A DNA stretch of 64,000 bases from JAXDBM01 sp963709485 (GTDB taxonomy: Bacteria > Desulfobacterota > Syntrophia > Syntrophales > Fen-1087): NCBI GenBank assembly GCA_963709485.1, contig CAVPWE010000003.1, positions 124,001 through 188,000 on the forward strand, read 5' to 3'. The notes under the pieces are model-generated. The model was not told the DNA's origin. It made no database searches and saw only the letters and a program-made list of their open reading frames with translations. The position numbers and the translations under genes were made by a program. Shown in pieces: positions 43,822-53,184 of this stretch (positions are counted from its first letter, which is position 1; every line of letters begins with the position of its first letter).

Positions 43822-45498
43822 ATGCGTGTCGCCGTCGTTCATACGGCCGGTTCCCCCTGCCGCTGCGCCGAATCGGTAGCGGCGGGGTTGCGGGCGCTCG
43901 GTCACGAGATTCATATCGCCGACTCGGAAGAGATCGAATTGGCGGTCCGGGACATAGCGGACCGGTGCGACCTGGTGATCGACCACACGGACACGTACCG
44001 CACGTCCGGTCTGATGCGGTCTTTTGTCAGGCTGCTGCTGGAAAGCCATGGTGCGCGAATCGTCGGTTCCGGCGCCGGCGCCTGCATGCTCGCCGACAAC
44101 AAGATCACCGCCAGGACGCGTCTCGCGAATGCGGGTCTCCCCGTTCCGCCGGGCATTGCCGTGACCTCGAAGTATCAGGAATGGCCGGAGTGGCTTCGGT
44201 CCCCTGTCGTCCTCAAGCCGGCTTTCGAGCACATGAGCCGCGGACTTTGCCTTGCCGGCGGAATGCGTGAAATCCGGGAAGGCATTGCGGCGCTCCTTGA
44301 TCGGTACCGGCAGCCGCTCCTTGCGGAAGCCTACATTCCCGGACGCGAATTTGCCGTCTCGATGGTGGAGGATGAAAAAGGGCTGGGCGTATTGCCCCCC
44401 CTGGAATGGCGGCTTTGCCCGGGCGAGCCGGCCCTGCTGACCGAAGCGTTCAAGGAGACCGAAGTCGGGGATGCAAGGGAGGATGTATCGCGGGCTTCAC
44501 TCTCGACCGATCTCGCACCCGAGCTTGAGGCCTTCTCCCGCCTTGCCTTCCGCACACTCGGCTTGCGGGATTACGCCCGTTTCGATGTGCGCCTTTCCCC
44601 CGGGGGGACCTTCTACTTTCTCGAGGCCAATACGACCCCCAGCCTCGAGCCGCAGGAGGCCCTGGCGCTCTCGGCGCGCTGGGCCGGCATGAATTACCCG
44701 GCCCTGGTGGAGAAGATGCTTTCCGCCGCGATGAGGCGATATGGCCGCTCCCCCCTCAGCCGGGAGGATAAAGGGCCCCTGATCATGCCCAACGGGCCGG
44801 TCGATCTTCACATCCCCGCGGGTGTGCATCTGCCGCCGGAATCCACCATTGCGCTGGCCGGGCTTCTGAATGTCCGGGCCGGTGAGGATGCCCTCGATCT
44901 GGGCTGTGGAACGGGCATTCTCGCCATCGCGATGGCCAAACGCGGCGCCCGCCGCGTTGTTGCCACAGACATCCACTCCGAAGCCCTTGAGGCAACCCGA
45001 AGAAACGCGCTTGCAAACGATGTCGCGGACCGGATCGAGATCCGCGGAGGGGCCTGGTACGAGGCGCTTGCGGGTCTAACCGCCGCCGGCGCAGGCCCGT
45101 TCGATATCATTGCGGCCACCCCTCCCCAGACGCCGGGGCCCCGCCCCTTCGGTCCCCGGTACGGCGGGTTGGACGGAATGAAGCACTTGACGGCCGTTCT
45201 TCAGGGCGCCCCGTTCTTTCTGAAACGGGAAAGCGGCAGGCTCTGGCTGTTGGCCGTCTCCCTGGCGGACCCGTCGGAGCTTCTCTGCCGGCTGCGCGGG
45301 CGGTTCCGCTCCGTTTCCGTGGTCCGCGAGACGGAGCGGCCCTTCACGGGCGGCGAGTACGATGCCATGGAGCCCGGGCTCATGAATCATCTCCTGGACC
45401 TCCGTGCGTCGGGACGGTCCGATTTCCGGGATGCGGGAGAAGGAAAATACGTCTTCCGAAATCTTTTCATCTGCGCGAAAGAGGTGATCCGGCCGTGA
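43822..45498 (+). CDS. D-Ala-D-Ala-ligase-like ATP-grasp domain fused to a PrmA/HemK-like methyltransferase
   Basis: 558 residues from the ATG at 43822. Residues about 1-300 are an ATP-grasp ligase with DNKITARTRLANAGLPVP, PVVLKPAFEHMSRG, and the metal-binding FYFLEANTTPSLEPQ. Residues about 325-520 are a methyltransferase: ALDLGCGTGILAIAMAKRGA and ATPPQTP in place of the NPPY motif, which points to methylation of an N or O in a product other than glutamine. This combination is not a standard peptidoglycan enzyme. A peptide-like bond followed by methylation in a small-molecule or glycan pathway is inference. The stop overlaps the next start as GTGA. Confidence 0.82.
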   Translation: MRVAVVHTAGSPCRCAESVAAGLRALGHEIHIADSEEIELAVRDIADRCDLVIDHTDTYRTSGLMRSFVRLLLESHGARIVGSGAGACMLADNKITARTRLANAGLPVPPGIAVTSKYQEWPEWLRSPVVLKPAFEHMSRGLCLAGGMREIREGIAALLDRYRQPLLAEAYIPGREFAVSMVEDEKGLGVLPPLEWRLCPGEPALLTEAFKETEVGDAREDVSRASLSTDLAPELEAFSRLAFRTLGLRDYARFDVRLSPGGTFYFLEANTTPSLEPQEALALSARWAGMNYPALVEKMLSAAMRRYGRSPLSREDKGPLIMPNGPVDLHIPAGVHLPPESTIALAGLLNVRAGEDALDLGCGTGILAIAMAKRGARRVVATDIHSEALEATRRNALANDVADRIEIRGGAWYEALAGLTAAGAGPFDIIAATPPQTPGPRPFGPRYGGLDGMKHLTAVLQGAPFFLKRESGRLWLLAVSLADPSELLCRLRGRFRSVSVVRETERPFTGGEYDAMEPGLMNHLLDLRASGRSDFRDAGEGKYVFRNLFICAKEVIRP

Positions 45499-46355
45499 AG
45501 CGACTGATCGTCAATGCCGACGATTTGGGGGCGGATGAGGCCCGCAACGCGGGAATCTTCGATGCCGTGGAAGCGGGCGCCGTAACGGCGGTCAGCATTC
45601 TCGTCAACGGTCCCGCCTTTCCGGACGCCCTCAGAAGGATCGCCGCAACGGCCTGCAGCGACATTTCCTTCGGCATCCATCTCAACCTGACCGAGGGAAC
45701 GCCGCTGACCCCGGTTCCGGCGCGCCTCAAGGATCGCGACGGCCGTTTTCCGGGAAAGAAGGAGGCGCACCGGCGCCTCCTGATCATGGGCAACCGTGAT
45801 CTGGAGGATGCCATCGGGCGCGAGTTTGCCGCCCAGATCGGGGCGCTCCGCGATGCCGGCGTCCCGATCGATCATCTGGACGGCCACCAGCACATCCACA
45901 TTTTTCCGGCGGTGATCGAATCCAGCGTACGCGCCGCCGGGGAGTTCGGGATTCCATGGATCCGGATACCCGAAGAGCCGATGCCGGATTGCCTGGTCGC
46001 CAGCGTCCAGGCCGATACGGTCGAAGCGAACATGTTTCGCCGCCTGGCAAAGGCCGCACGCGGGCGGGTTCGCCGGTCCGCCCTGAGGACGACCGATCAT
46101 TTCCGGGGTCTTTATCTGAAGGGTCGGCTTTCCCCGGAAAGTCTCGAGGAGACCATGGCTGCATTGCCTTCCGGACTCACGGAACTGATGGTGCACCCGG
46201 GCCGGGTGTGCGCCGGTCAGAGTCATGGGCCCTTTTCGTCCTTCTCCCACCGGGACCGGGAATATGAACTGGAGACGCTCACAAGCGGCCGGTTCCGGGA
46301 AACACTGACCCGGCACGGCATCCGGCGAACGTCCTATTCAAAGGAGGGCCCTTGA
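45495..46355 (+). CDS. ChbG/YdjC-like carbohydrate deacetylase
   Basis: 286 residues from GTG 45495. The family opens with LIVNADDLGADEARNAGI, where the two Asp bind metal. The metal His and catalytic residues follow in FGIHLNLTEGTPL and IDHLDGHQHIHIFPAV, with VHPGRV near the C-terminus. Known members remove N-acetyl groups from chito-oligosaccharides or glycolipids; HpnK of the hopanoid pathway belongs here too. Coupling to the ATP-grasp/methyltransferase upstream and GT4 downstream suggests an amino-sugar is made free so it can be ligated (inference). Confidence 0.9.
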   Translation: MKRLIVNADDLGADEARNAGIFDAVEAGAVTAVSILVNGPAFPDALRRIAATACSDISFGIHLNLTEGTPLTPVPARLKDRDGRFPGKKEAHRRLLIMGNRDLEDAIGREFAAQIGALRDAGVPIDHLDGHQHIHIFPAVIESSVRAAGEFGIPWIRIPEEPMPDCLVASVQADTVEANMFRRLAKAARGRVRRSALRTTDHFRGLYLKGRLSPESLEETMAALPSGLTELMVHPGRVCAGQSHGPFSSFSHRDREYELETLTSGRFRETLTRHGIRRTSYSKEGP

Positions 46356-47425
46356 AGACATCCCTGCGTGTGGTCATTCTGACCCCGACCGCCCTTCCCG
46401 AGGTGACGGGAAACGCCGTAACGGCCGAGCGATGGCGCAGGCATCTGTCGCAACAGGACGTTGACGTCGCGGTAATGGAGACCGCGAAGACGGGTCCGCG
46501 GGAACTCGTCGAGAGACTCGACGCTTTCCGTCCCCATGTTCTCCATGCCCATCACGTGACCCGCGCAGGCGCCCTGATGCTCCATCCCGACGTGGCGAAA
46601 AAATACGGCGGTCTGCCCCTCGTCGTTTCTCCCGCCGGGACGGACATCCATTTCTGCGGCGGGGGAGAGGAGTCTCGGGAGAGGGTGGAAAGGGTCTGCA
46701 CCCAGGCCAGCTTCGTCGTTTCCCAGAACCCGGCGACCACCCGCTGCCTGCAGGATCTTCTGCCGGATCTGCGGGAGAAGATCGTCTATGCGCCCAAGGC
46801 TTTTTCGTGGCTGGGCTCGGAATCGTTCGACCTGCGGGCTGTCGCGGGCTGCCGGAGCGGGGACGTTCTGTTCTTCATGCCCGCGGGCATCCGTCCCGTG
46901 AAAGGCAATCTGGAATGCCTTCAGGCGCTCACCTCGGCGCACGAAGCAGCGCCCGGCATCCGGGCCGTCTTCGCGGGGCCGGATCTCGACGGCGAATACG
47001 CAGCCCGGTTTGCTGAACAGATCGACTGTTCGCAGTCCTTTGCAAGATGGGTCCGGCGGATTCCGCCGGCGGCCATGCGTTCCGCATACGAAGGCGCGGA
47101 TGTGGTCCTGAACCATTCGGTCTCGGAGGGGCTTTCCAATTCACTCCTGGAATCCATCGCGGCGGGGCGGCCGATCCTGGCTTCCGACATTCCGGGCAAC
47201 CGGTGGCTGGTCCGCAATGAAGGGGGCCCCGGCCCCTGCGGATGTCTTTTCGATCCGGGCGACCGGAAGGATTTCATTCAGAAGGTGCTTCATCTTGCCG
47301 GGGATGCGGCGCTTCGCGAATCGCTGGCCGCGGGCAGCCGCCGGAGAGCGGCGGCGTGGCCGGATCCCGCGAAGGAAGCACGGGTTCTCGTCGAGATTTA
47401 TGAGGCGGCGCGCGACGGGAGGTGA
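46352..47425 (+). CDS. Family 4 glycosyltransferase
   Basis: 357 residues starting at TTG 46352, overlapping the deacetylase stop by 4 bases. GT-B fold: N-terminal VVILTPTALPEVTGNAVTAE, central SPAGTDIHF, and C-terminal ADVVLNHSVSEGLSNSLLE with the Ser-Glu-Gly nucleotide-sugar motif. The pattern resembles the GLT1D1/SenB-like branch of GT4, but that is only an impression. It is the last gene of a three-gene coupled unit (43822-47425). Confidence 0.87.
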   Translation: MKTSLRVVILTPTALPEVTGNAVTAERWRRHLSQQDVDVAVMETAKTGPRELVERLDAFRPHVLHAHHVTRAGALMLHPDVAKKYGGLPLVVSPAGTDIHFCGGGEESRERVERVCTQASFVVSQNPATTRCLQDLLPDLREKIVYAPKAFSWLGSESFDLRAVAGCRSGDVLFFMPAGIRPVKGNLECLQALTSAHEAAPGIRAVFAGPDLDGEYAARFAEQIDCSQSFARWVRRIPPAAMRSAYEGADVVLNHSVSEGLSNSLLESIAAGRPILASDIPGNRWLVRNEGGPGPCGCLFDPGDRKDFIQKVLHLAGDAALRESLAAGSRRRAAAWPDPAKEARVLVEIYEAARDGR

Positions 47426-47519
47426 CGCTTCGCGATGCCGGACGTCCCATTCCGGCTCTCCCGCCGCTGAGGTTTTTACAGATCCCTTTTTGTCCTTAAA
47501 AATGTGATAGGAGTCGAAC

Positions 47520-48467
47520 ATGGAGAAAATTCGCCTGGGCATCAGCACCTGTCTGCTGGGAGAAAATGTCCGCTACAATGGCGGCCACGCGCTGGACCGT
47601 TTCCTCCGCGACACCCTGGGCCGGTACGTCGAGTACGTGCCTGTTTGCCCCGAAGTGGAATGCGGGTTCGGCATTCCGCGGGATACGCTCCGGCTCGTCG
47701 GCGACCCGCAGCGCCCCCGGCTGGTGACGGGCCGCACCGGCGTCGATCACACGGAGCGGATGGAGTCCTGGTCGCGCGGGCGCGTGGCCGATCTGGAAAA
47801 GGAGGACCTCTGCGGTTTCGTCTTTAAGAGCGATTCCCCGTCGAGCGGCATGGAGCGCGTGAAGGTGTACGACGACAAGGGCATGCCCAGAAAGATCGGC
47901 GTCGGCGTTTTTGCCCGGATCTTCATGGAGCGTTTCCCGCTGACGCCCGTCGAGGAGGAGGGGCGGCTGCACGATCCGGTCCTGCGGGAGAATTTCATCG
48001 AACGCATCTTCACCTGCCGGCGCTACTGCGAGGCCGTGGCGGAAAAAAGGCGCATCGGCGCTCTCGTGGATTTCCACAGCCGGCACAAACTGCTGCTCAT
48101 GGCGCACAGTCCCAAACACCTCAAGCAGATGGGTGAGATCGTGGCCCATGCGGGAGATCTGTCCCCGGCGCAGCGCATCGATCAGTACGAGCGGCTCCTC
48201 ATGGAGGCCATGGCGATCAAGCCGACGCCGGCGAAGCACGTCAATGTCCTGCACCACATGATGGGCTACTTCAAGAAGAACCTCTCCGCCGCCGAGAAGC
48301 AGGAGCTCCTGGATGTCATTGGCGCGTACCGGCGGGAGCTCGTGCCGCTGATTGTGCCGGTCACGCTCATGAACCATTACGTGCGGAAGTACGACGAGCC
48401 CTACCTGAAGGAGCAGATCTATCTCAATCCGCACCCGCTGGAGCTCCGCCTCCGCAACCACGCCTGA
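47520..48467 (+). CDS. DUF523 and DUF1722 two-domain protein (YbgA-like)
   Basis: 315 residues. Residues 1 to about 150 are DUF523: GISTCLLGENVRYNGGH and CPEVECGFGIPRD, with conserved cysteines. Residues about 160-310 are DUF1722 (YbgA): LVDFHSRHKLLLMAHS and HVNVLHHMMGYFKK. The combination is common. YbgA-type domains have been linked with photolyase neighbourhoods, and DUF523 proteins with sulfur or tRNA thiolation chemistry, but the role is unproven. It follows the glycan cluster with 94 bases between. Confidence 0.9.
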   Translation: MEKIRLGISTCLLGENVRYNGGHALDRFLRDTLGRYVEYVPVCPEVECGFGIPRDTLRLVGDPQRPRLVTGRTGVDHTERMESWSRGRVADLEKEDLCGFVFKSDSPSSGMERVKVYDDKGMPRKIGVGVFARIFMERFPLTPVEEEGRLHDPVLRENFIERIFTCRRYCEAVAEKRRIGALVDFHSRHKLLLMAHSPKHLKQMGEIVAHAGDLSPAQRIDQYERLLMEAMAIKPTPAKHVNVLHHMMGYFKKNLSAAEKQELLDVIGAYRRELVPLIVPVTLMNHYVRKYDEPYLKEQIYLNPHPLELRLRNHA

Positions 48468-48611
48468 TGCCTGCAGGCGATCCCGATCCGGGCGCGGTCT
48501 TCCCGCGCCGCGGGAATCGTCGCTCAGTCCGTTCTCCGCAAACGGTGGGGAACCGTCACATGCAGTGAGCCATAACACCCCGGGGAGAATCGGAGCGCCC
48601 GGCAAAAAAGA

Positions 48612-49934
48612 TTATTCCGCATCAACTTTCAGGTGCAGCAGGGGGATGCCGAGGCGCTTCCGCCGGGTCTCTCCGAACAGGCTTTTCTGCTCGCGCGCCG
48701 TCGGCTCCCCCCGTTTTCCGGGACCCCGTTTCTCGATCAAATGCGACGCGCCCAGGTGGAGGCTGTGCTTGCCGTACTTCGCGCCGATTTCATCCGCGAC
48801 CCGGTAGAGATCGCCTACCCGCTCCGCCCGGACGGCGTCCTCAAAGAGGCCGTACTGGATGTTCGCGTGCCCCGCGAGTTCCATGAGCACGATACCCGTC
48901 GCCCGGTAAAGCTCCCGGGGGCGGTACATGTCGTCAAAAAGAACGCGCATTTCCGCCGACAGCTCCATCGGGTAGACGGAAGGCCGGTTCAGCCGGATCT
49001 CCCGGCCGGTGAAGCCGAAGTCGCTTCCCTTCAGGAAGGCCGCGATCCGCCGGGCGGCGAGGTGGTATCGTCTGGCTTTGATGCAGGCCGACTCCAAATT
49101 CCGCATCAGTTGGGCAAAGAGGTAGTCCGCATGATTGCTCGGGGGTGAAAAGGTCTTGGTCTTGCTGATGGAGGCATAGGCGCTCTTCTCCTCCGGGCAG
49201 ACGGGATAGACCGACTCGCCTCTGAGTTCCTGCCAGATCTCAATCCCCGGCTTGGTGAAGCGCCTTCTGACCGTGTCCTCGGACAGCCGGGCAAATTCAA
49301 GAGCCGTCCGGACGCCCAGCTTGTTGAGGTAGTTCGTGGTGGCGTGGCCGATCCCCCAGACCTTTTCCACAGGGAGGTGTTCCAGATACTTCGCGATCAT
49401 TCGGCCGGGGATGGGCGTGAACCCGTCCGGCTTCCGGTGCTTGGAGGCGACTTTGGCCAGCACCTTGGTCAGGCTCAGGCCCACGGAGACCGTAATCCCT
49501 ATCTCCCTTGAAATCTCGTCCTTGACGCGGACGGCGATGGCTTCGTAGGAGCCGCGCAGCGCCCGGCGCATCCCGGTGATGTCGGCGAAGGCCTCGTCGA
49601 TGGAGTACTCCTCCACCTGGGGGGTGAACCGCCGCATGACGTTGAACATTCTGCGGGAGAAGAGGCTGTAGGTTTCATAGTCCGACGGCAGGACCACCAA
49701 TCCCGGGCACATCTTCCTTGCCTCATGAAGCGGAACGCCCCGCTTGATCCCGATGGCCTTGGCGGCGTAGCTGGCGCAGGCGACGATGCCGCGTTCTCCA
49801 CCAGTGATGATGGGCTTGCCCCGTAATTCCGGATGAATGGCTTCTTCGCAGGACGTGAAGAAGGCATCCCCGTCGATGTGCAGGATTGCCTGCGGCCACG
49901 AATAAAGACTGAACAGGATGTCGCTCAAGGTCAT
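48612..49934 (-). CDS. dinB: DNA polymerase IV (Y-family translesion polymerase)
   Basis: 440 residues; ATG at 49934 with GGTGAGG just upstream. It bypasses damaged template bases during the SOS response. Palm/finger motifs are HIDGDAFFTSCEEA, the steric-gate region VVLPSDYETY, catalytic YSIDEAFADIT, and VSVGLSLTKVLAKVASKHRKPDG. The helix-hairpin-helix EKVWGIGHATTNYL and the little-finger domain follow. No clear beta-clamp motif at the extreme C-terminus, though QKSLFGE near residue 420 fits QxxLF. Its promoter carries a LexA-like palindrome. Confidence 0.93.
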   Translation of the reverse strand: MTLSDILFSLYSWPQAILHIDGDAFFTSCEEAIHPELRGKPIITGGERGIVACASYAAKAIGIKRGVPLHEARKMCPGLVVLPSDYETYSLFSRRMFNVMRRFTPQVEEYSIDEAFADITGMRRALRGSYEAIAVRVKDEISREIGITVSVGLSLTKVLAKVASKHRKPDGFTPIPGRMIAKYLEHLPVEKVWGIGHATTNYLNKLGVRTALEFARLSEDTVRRRFTKPGIEIWQELRGESVYPVCPEEKSAYASISKTKTFSPPSNHADYLFAQLMRNLESACIKARRYHLAARRIAAFLKGSDFGFTGREIRLNRPSVYPMELSAEMRVLFDDMYRPRELYRATGIVLMELAGHANIQYGLFEDAVRAERVGDLYRVADEIGAKYGKHSLHLGASHLIEKRGPGKRGEPTAREQKSLFGETRRKRLGIPLLHLKVDAE

Positions 49935-49966
49935 GCCTCACCGGAAGGTTCGATTGATGGAGAGGC

Positions 49967-49996
49967 ATTGTAATAGAACGATCGTTCTATTGTCAA
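49967..49996 (-). promoter_or_regulatory. dinB promoter with LexA-like operator
   Basis: On the minus strand a consensus -35 box TTGACA (49996-49991) is followed by an 18-base spacer and -10 box TACAAT (49972-49967), 33 bases before the dinB ATG. The spacer is filled by the perfect 20-bp palindrome AATAGAACGATCGTTCTATT (49972-49991), which contains GAAC-N4-GTTC, the core of the Gram-positive LexA (Cheo/Din) box. Repressor bound there would block RNA polymerase. Confidence 0.8.
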
Positions 49997-50024
49997 GGGG
50001 AAATCCGGGGAGCGCCGGGGACGG

Positions 50025-52304
50025 TCACTCCACCAGCCGGTAGCCTTTCTCGTTGAAAAGCCTCAGGCAGGCGTCTGCCACCTCCGCGTCATAGAGGGTG
50101 CCTTTGTTCGTCGCGATCTCGTCCAGCGCCGCCTGGATTCCCCGGCCCGGACGGTAGGGGCGATGGGATGCCATGGCTTCGATCACGTCGGCCACCGAAA
50201 GGATCCGCGACTCGATCAGGATCTGGTCGCGCGTCAGGCCGTTCGGGTAACCCGAACCGTCCACCCGTTCATGGTGCTCCAGAACCATCCGGGCGATGGG
50301 CCAGGGGAAATCGATGTCCTTCAGGATATCGTAACCGGACTGGGCGTGGGTCTTGATGAGATCGAATTCGATTTTCGTCAGCCTTGTCGGTTTGGTGAGA
50401 AGCTCCACGGGAACGGAGATCTTGCCCAGGTCATGGATGGTCGCAGCCATGCGGATCCCGTCGATCCGGTCCCCGGAGAGCTGCATCTCCGTGGCAATGG
50501 AGCGGGCCAGGTCCGCGACCCTCCGCTGGTGGCCCGCCGTGTAGGGATCCCTCGTTTCAACGGTCACGGCCATGGCCTGAATGGTGGCCCCCAGGGATTT
50601 ACGCAGGTTCCGCATGCTTTCCTGCTTCGCTTCTTCGGCCTTCACCTGTTCCGCAATATTCCGGGAAAGCCCCTGGAAGCCTGTGATGTGGCCCTCGGCA
50701 TCATGGACAAGCGTCAAGGATATGTCAAACCAGCAGGGGGGTCCGTCCTTGTGAAGATGTTCCACCCGCATTGACAGGAAGCGGTTGCGCAGAGCGTTTT
50801 GACCCTGATCCGCCATGATTTTCCGGACATCCTCATAGATCCTGGTTGCCTTTTCAAACGATTCGGTCGTCATGGTTTTCGACAGAGGCAAAGCGATGAA
50901 TTCCTGCGGCGTGTAGCCCAGGTGATACGTAACGGAGGGGCTGATGTAGGTCAGGTTCATGTTCATATCCATGGTCCAGACCACATCGCGGATATTTTCC
51001 GTCAGCAGGCGGTATTGCGCCTCGCTCCTTTTCAAGTGGCGTTCGGCCCGCTTGCGGTCGGTGATGTCCAGCGCGGTAAAGGTCACGCCGGCCCCGGGGT
51101 CGGCAGGATCCAGCCAGGATGATCGCAACAGGATATCCAGGACGCCGCCGTCTTTCCGGACCCAGCGGGTCTCGACGGTTCCGGTTCCCTTTTGCGCGAT
51201 CTGGGCGTATTTTTCCCTGCCGACATATTCGTAATCTTCGTCCGTCGGGTATAGAATCCGGGCGCTTTGACCGATGAGCTCTTCCCTTCTGTAGCCCAGC
51301 ATTTCACAAAGGCGGTTGTTGACCCGCTTGATGACCCGGTCCGACGTCAGGCCGATTCCCACCGGAGATGCGAGAAAGATGCTTTTCAGCGTCGCTTCGC
51401 TCTCGCGCAGGGCTTCCTCGGCCCGCCTGCGCTCGGTAATGTCGCTCAGGAAATTCAGGGTGGCCGGTCTTCCCTGCCAGGGCACAACCACGGCGCTGAT
51501 TTCAACCCACTTGGTGGCTCCATCCCGGCTGACCACCCGGAAGGGATAGATGGGGGGGACTTCCTCGCCGGCAAGCCTTTTGATGTGATTCGTGGCGACC
51601 AGGTCGCGGTCATCGGGGTGGATGAAATCCGTGAATGGCACGGACTTCAAGGCCTCTTCGGAATAGCCGATCATTTCCGCGGCGATCGGGTTGGCAAAGA
51701 CCAGCTTCAGATCCTGCGTGATGATGATGGCCTCCCGGGCATTCTCCACAATCAGGCGGTTCTTTTCTTCGCTTTCCCGCAGGGAGGATTCCGTCTGTAT
51801 GCGCTCGGTGATGTCCCGGACAACGCTCCGGAAACCTGTTGGCTGACCGTCCCCGTCCCGGATCAGGGAAGCGGACAGTTCGACGGTTCTTACGGCCCCG
51901 TCTTTTCTGCGGATCTCCCAGGTAAAACTCCTGATCGGTTCGCCCGTCCTGAAAACCCGGTTGTGTGCATCCCGAACTTTTTTTCTGCTTTCCTCGTCGA
52001 CTGCGCACTCACGGTAATTCATTCCCAACAATTCCTGTTGCGGATATCCCATAATCTCCCGGAAGGATCTGTTGAAGAACGTGAAATTTCCGTCAAGGTC
52101 CGCTTCATGATAACCATCCCCCATGTTTGCGAGGATCATTTGATACCGGTCAGCGGACGCCCGCAAATCCCTGTCATCCTGGTCATCACGGATATCCGGG
52201 GGGGGCGTTGTCCCGGTTGGGTGCGCTGTCGCCTCCTGGATCTGCTGCTGAGGGGCAAAAAGTTCCGCTTGGGGCTGGGCTTTATTTTTTCTCGTTTGCG
52301 ACAT
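50025..52304 (-). CDS. Multi-PAS sensor with HD-GYP phosphodiesterase domain
   Basis: 759 residues from MSQTRK at 52304; an upstream ATG at 52382 gives a poor extension. No transmembrane segment, so cytoplasmic. Four PAS domains occupy about residues 20-550 (DLDGNFTFFNRSFREIMGY, DLKLVFANPIAAEMIGY, VGIGLTSDRVIKRVNNRL, MNMNLTYISPSVTYHLGY), each with an ITERxxAE-type linker. The HD-GYP domain (about 560-750) has IHDLGKISVP, HAQSGYDIL and HHERVDGSGYP, the full set for cyclic-di-GMP hydrolysis. It likely couples a redox or small-molecule signal to c-di-GMP levels. Confidence 0.92.
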   Translation of the reverse strand: MSQTRKNKAQPQAELFAPQQQIQEATAHPTGTTPPPDIRDDQDDRDLRASADRYQMILANMGDGYHEADLDGNFTFFNRSFREIMGYPQQELLGMNYRECAVDEESRKKVRDAHNRVFRTGEPIRSFTWEIRRKDGAVRTVELSASLIRDGDGQPTGFRSVVRDITERIQTESSLRESEEKNRLIVENAREAIIITQDLKLVFANPIAAEMIGYSEEALKSVPFTDFIHPDDRDLVATNHIKRLAGEEVPPIYPFRVVSRDGATKWVEISAVVVPWQGRPATLNFLSDITERRRAEEALRESEATLKSIFLASPVGIGLTSDRVIKRVNNRLCEMLGYRREELIGQSARILYPTDEDYEYVGREKYAQIAQKGTGTVETRWVRKDGGVLDILLRSSWLDPADPGAGVTFTALDITDRKRAERHLKRSEAQYRLLTENIRDVVWTMDMNMNLTYISPSVTYHLGYTPQEFIALPLSKTMTTESFEKATRIYEDVRKIMADQGQNALRNRFLSMRVEHLHKDGPPCWFDISLTLVHDAEGHITGFQGLSRNIAEQVKAEEAKQESMRNLRKSLGATIQAMAVTVETRDPYTAGHQRRVADLARSIATEMQLSGDRIDGIRMAATIHDLGKISVPVELLTKPTRLTKIEFDLIKTHAQSGYDILKDIDFPWPIARMVLEHHERVDGSGYPNGLTRDQILIESRILSVADVIEAMASHRPYRPGRGIQAALDEIATNKGTLYDAEVADACLRLFNEKGYRLVE

Positions 52305-52503
52305 GTTCCGTTTTCCTGATCGTCGTTTAATTTTGCTGCCGGGCAGATCATGATTGCCGGATTCCGGATCACGATATGCCAATTCCGGCGATTTTGCAAT
52401 GCGGAAGCGGTTTCCGCGCCCGGCCGCCAGGGGCAGGCCGGGGCTCAGGCCCGCAGGTCCGGCGCGGTTGGCATCGCCGCCGCATCTGCCGCGATCCCGC
52501 CGC

Positions 52504-53166
52504 TTAAATCCGCTTCCAGCATTCGGCAGCCCTTTCCGGGATCTCCCCGCAGGCCACCCGCCTCAGAATCCCCAGTGTCCGGACCATCGGCAGTTCCGAG
52601 AACAGTCCGGATGCCAGGGCAAGGTTGTAGATGCAGCGGGGGGCCTGGCCTCCCTTTGCCGGGTCCGGGAAGATGTCGTGAATGGCCAGAAATCCGCCGG
52701 GTGTGACATGAGGCGCCCAGGCGCTGTAATCGGTGAAAGCCGCCTCGAAGGTGTGGCCGCCGTCGATGAAAACGAGGCTGAGTGGCGTGCGCCAGTGCCG
52801 GGCAACGGTGGCGGAGCGGGCGACGACGGGAATCACCGTGCCTTCCAGGCCGAGGTCGGCGATCGTTTTCCGGAAGAGGGGGAAGGTGTCGATCCGGCCG
52901 GTGGCCGGGTTGACGAGTTCCGGGTCGAAGTACTCCTCTCCGGGCTGCTGCTCCTCCGAGCCACCGTGGTGGTCGATGGAGAAGAGAACGCCGCCGCTTT
53001 CCCGGCAGCCCATGCCCAGGTATGCCGCCGAGCGCCCGCAGTAGCTGCCGATCTCCAGGCAGGGGCCGAGGCGGCCGGCCTCCAGCGCCAGTTCATAGAG
53101 CCGCAGTGCTTCCGCTTCATCCATGAATCCTTTGAAGGGATAGTCTTTCAGGTTTCCAATCTGCAT
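52504..53166 (-). CDS. Class I SAM-dependent methyltransferase (Methyltransf_24-like)
   Basis: 220 residues. Motif I is CLEIGSYCGRSAAYLG, the acidic strand-2 end is SIDHHGG, and SLVFIDGGHTFEAAFTDYSAW followed by GGFLAIHDIF matches the O-methyltransferase/Methyltransf_24 group, which also includes cephalosporin hydroxylase-like proteins. The substrate is unknown. It is separated by 18 bases from a gene remnant and lies next to a toxin-antitoxin pair. Confidence 0.85.
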   Translation of the reverse strand: MQIGNLKDYPFKGFMDEAEALRLYELALEAGRLGPCLEIGSYCGRSAAYLGMGCRESGGVLFSIDHHGGSEEQQPGEEYFDPELVNPATGRIDTFPLFRKTIADLGLEGTVIPVVARSATVARHWRTPLSLVFIDGGHTFEAAFTDYSAWAPHVTPGGFLAIHDIFPDPAKGGQAPRCIYNLALASGLFSELPMVRTLGILRRVACGEIPERAAECWKRI

Positions 53167-53184
53167 GTTCTAAAAAAACCTCTA

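Noticed and set aside
46352..47425. The GT4 as SenB of a selenoneine pathway, given the nearby selenoprotein
   Set aside because: The resemblance is only general. No SenA-like ergothioneine-type enzyme or SelD/SenC is in the window, and neighbours point to glycan chemistry.
48481..48611. GC hairpin TTCCCGCG-CC-GCGGGAA-like sequence between convergent DUF523 and dinB genes as a terminator
   Set aside because: The stem is imperfect in length and no T-run follows on either strand, so I do not call it.
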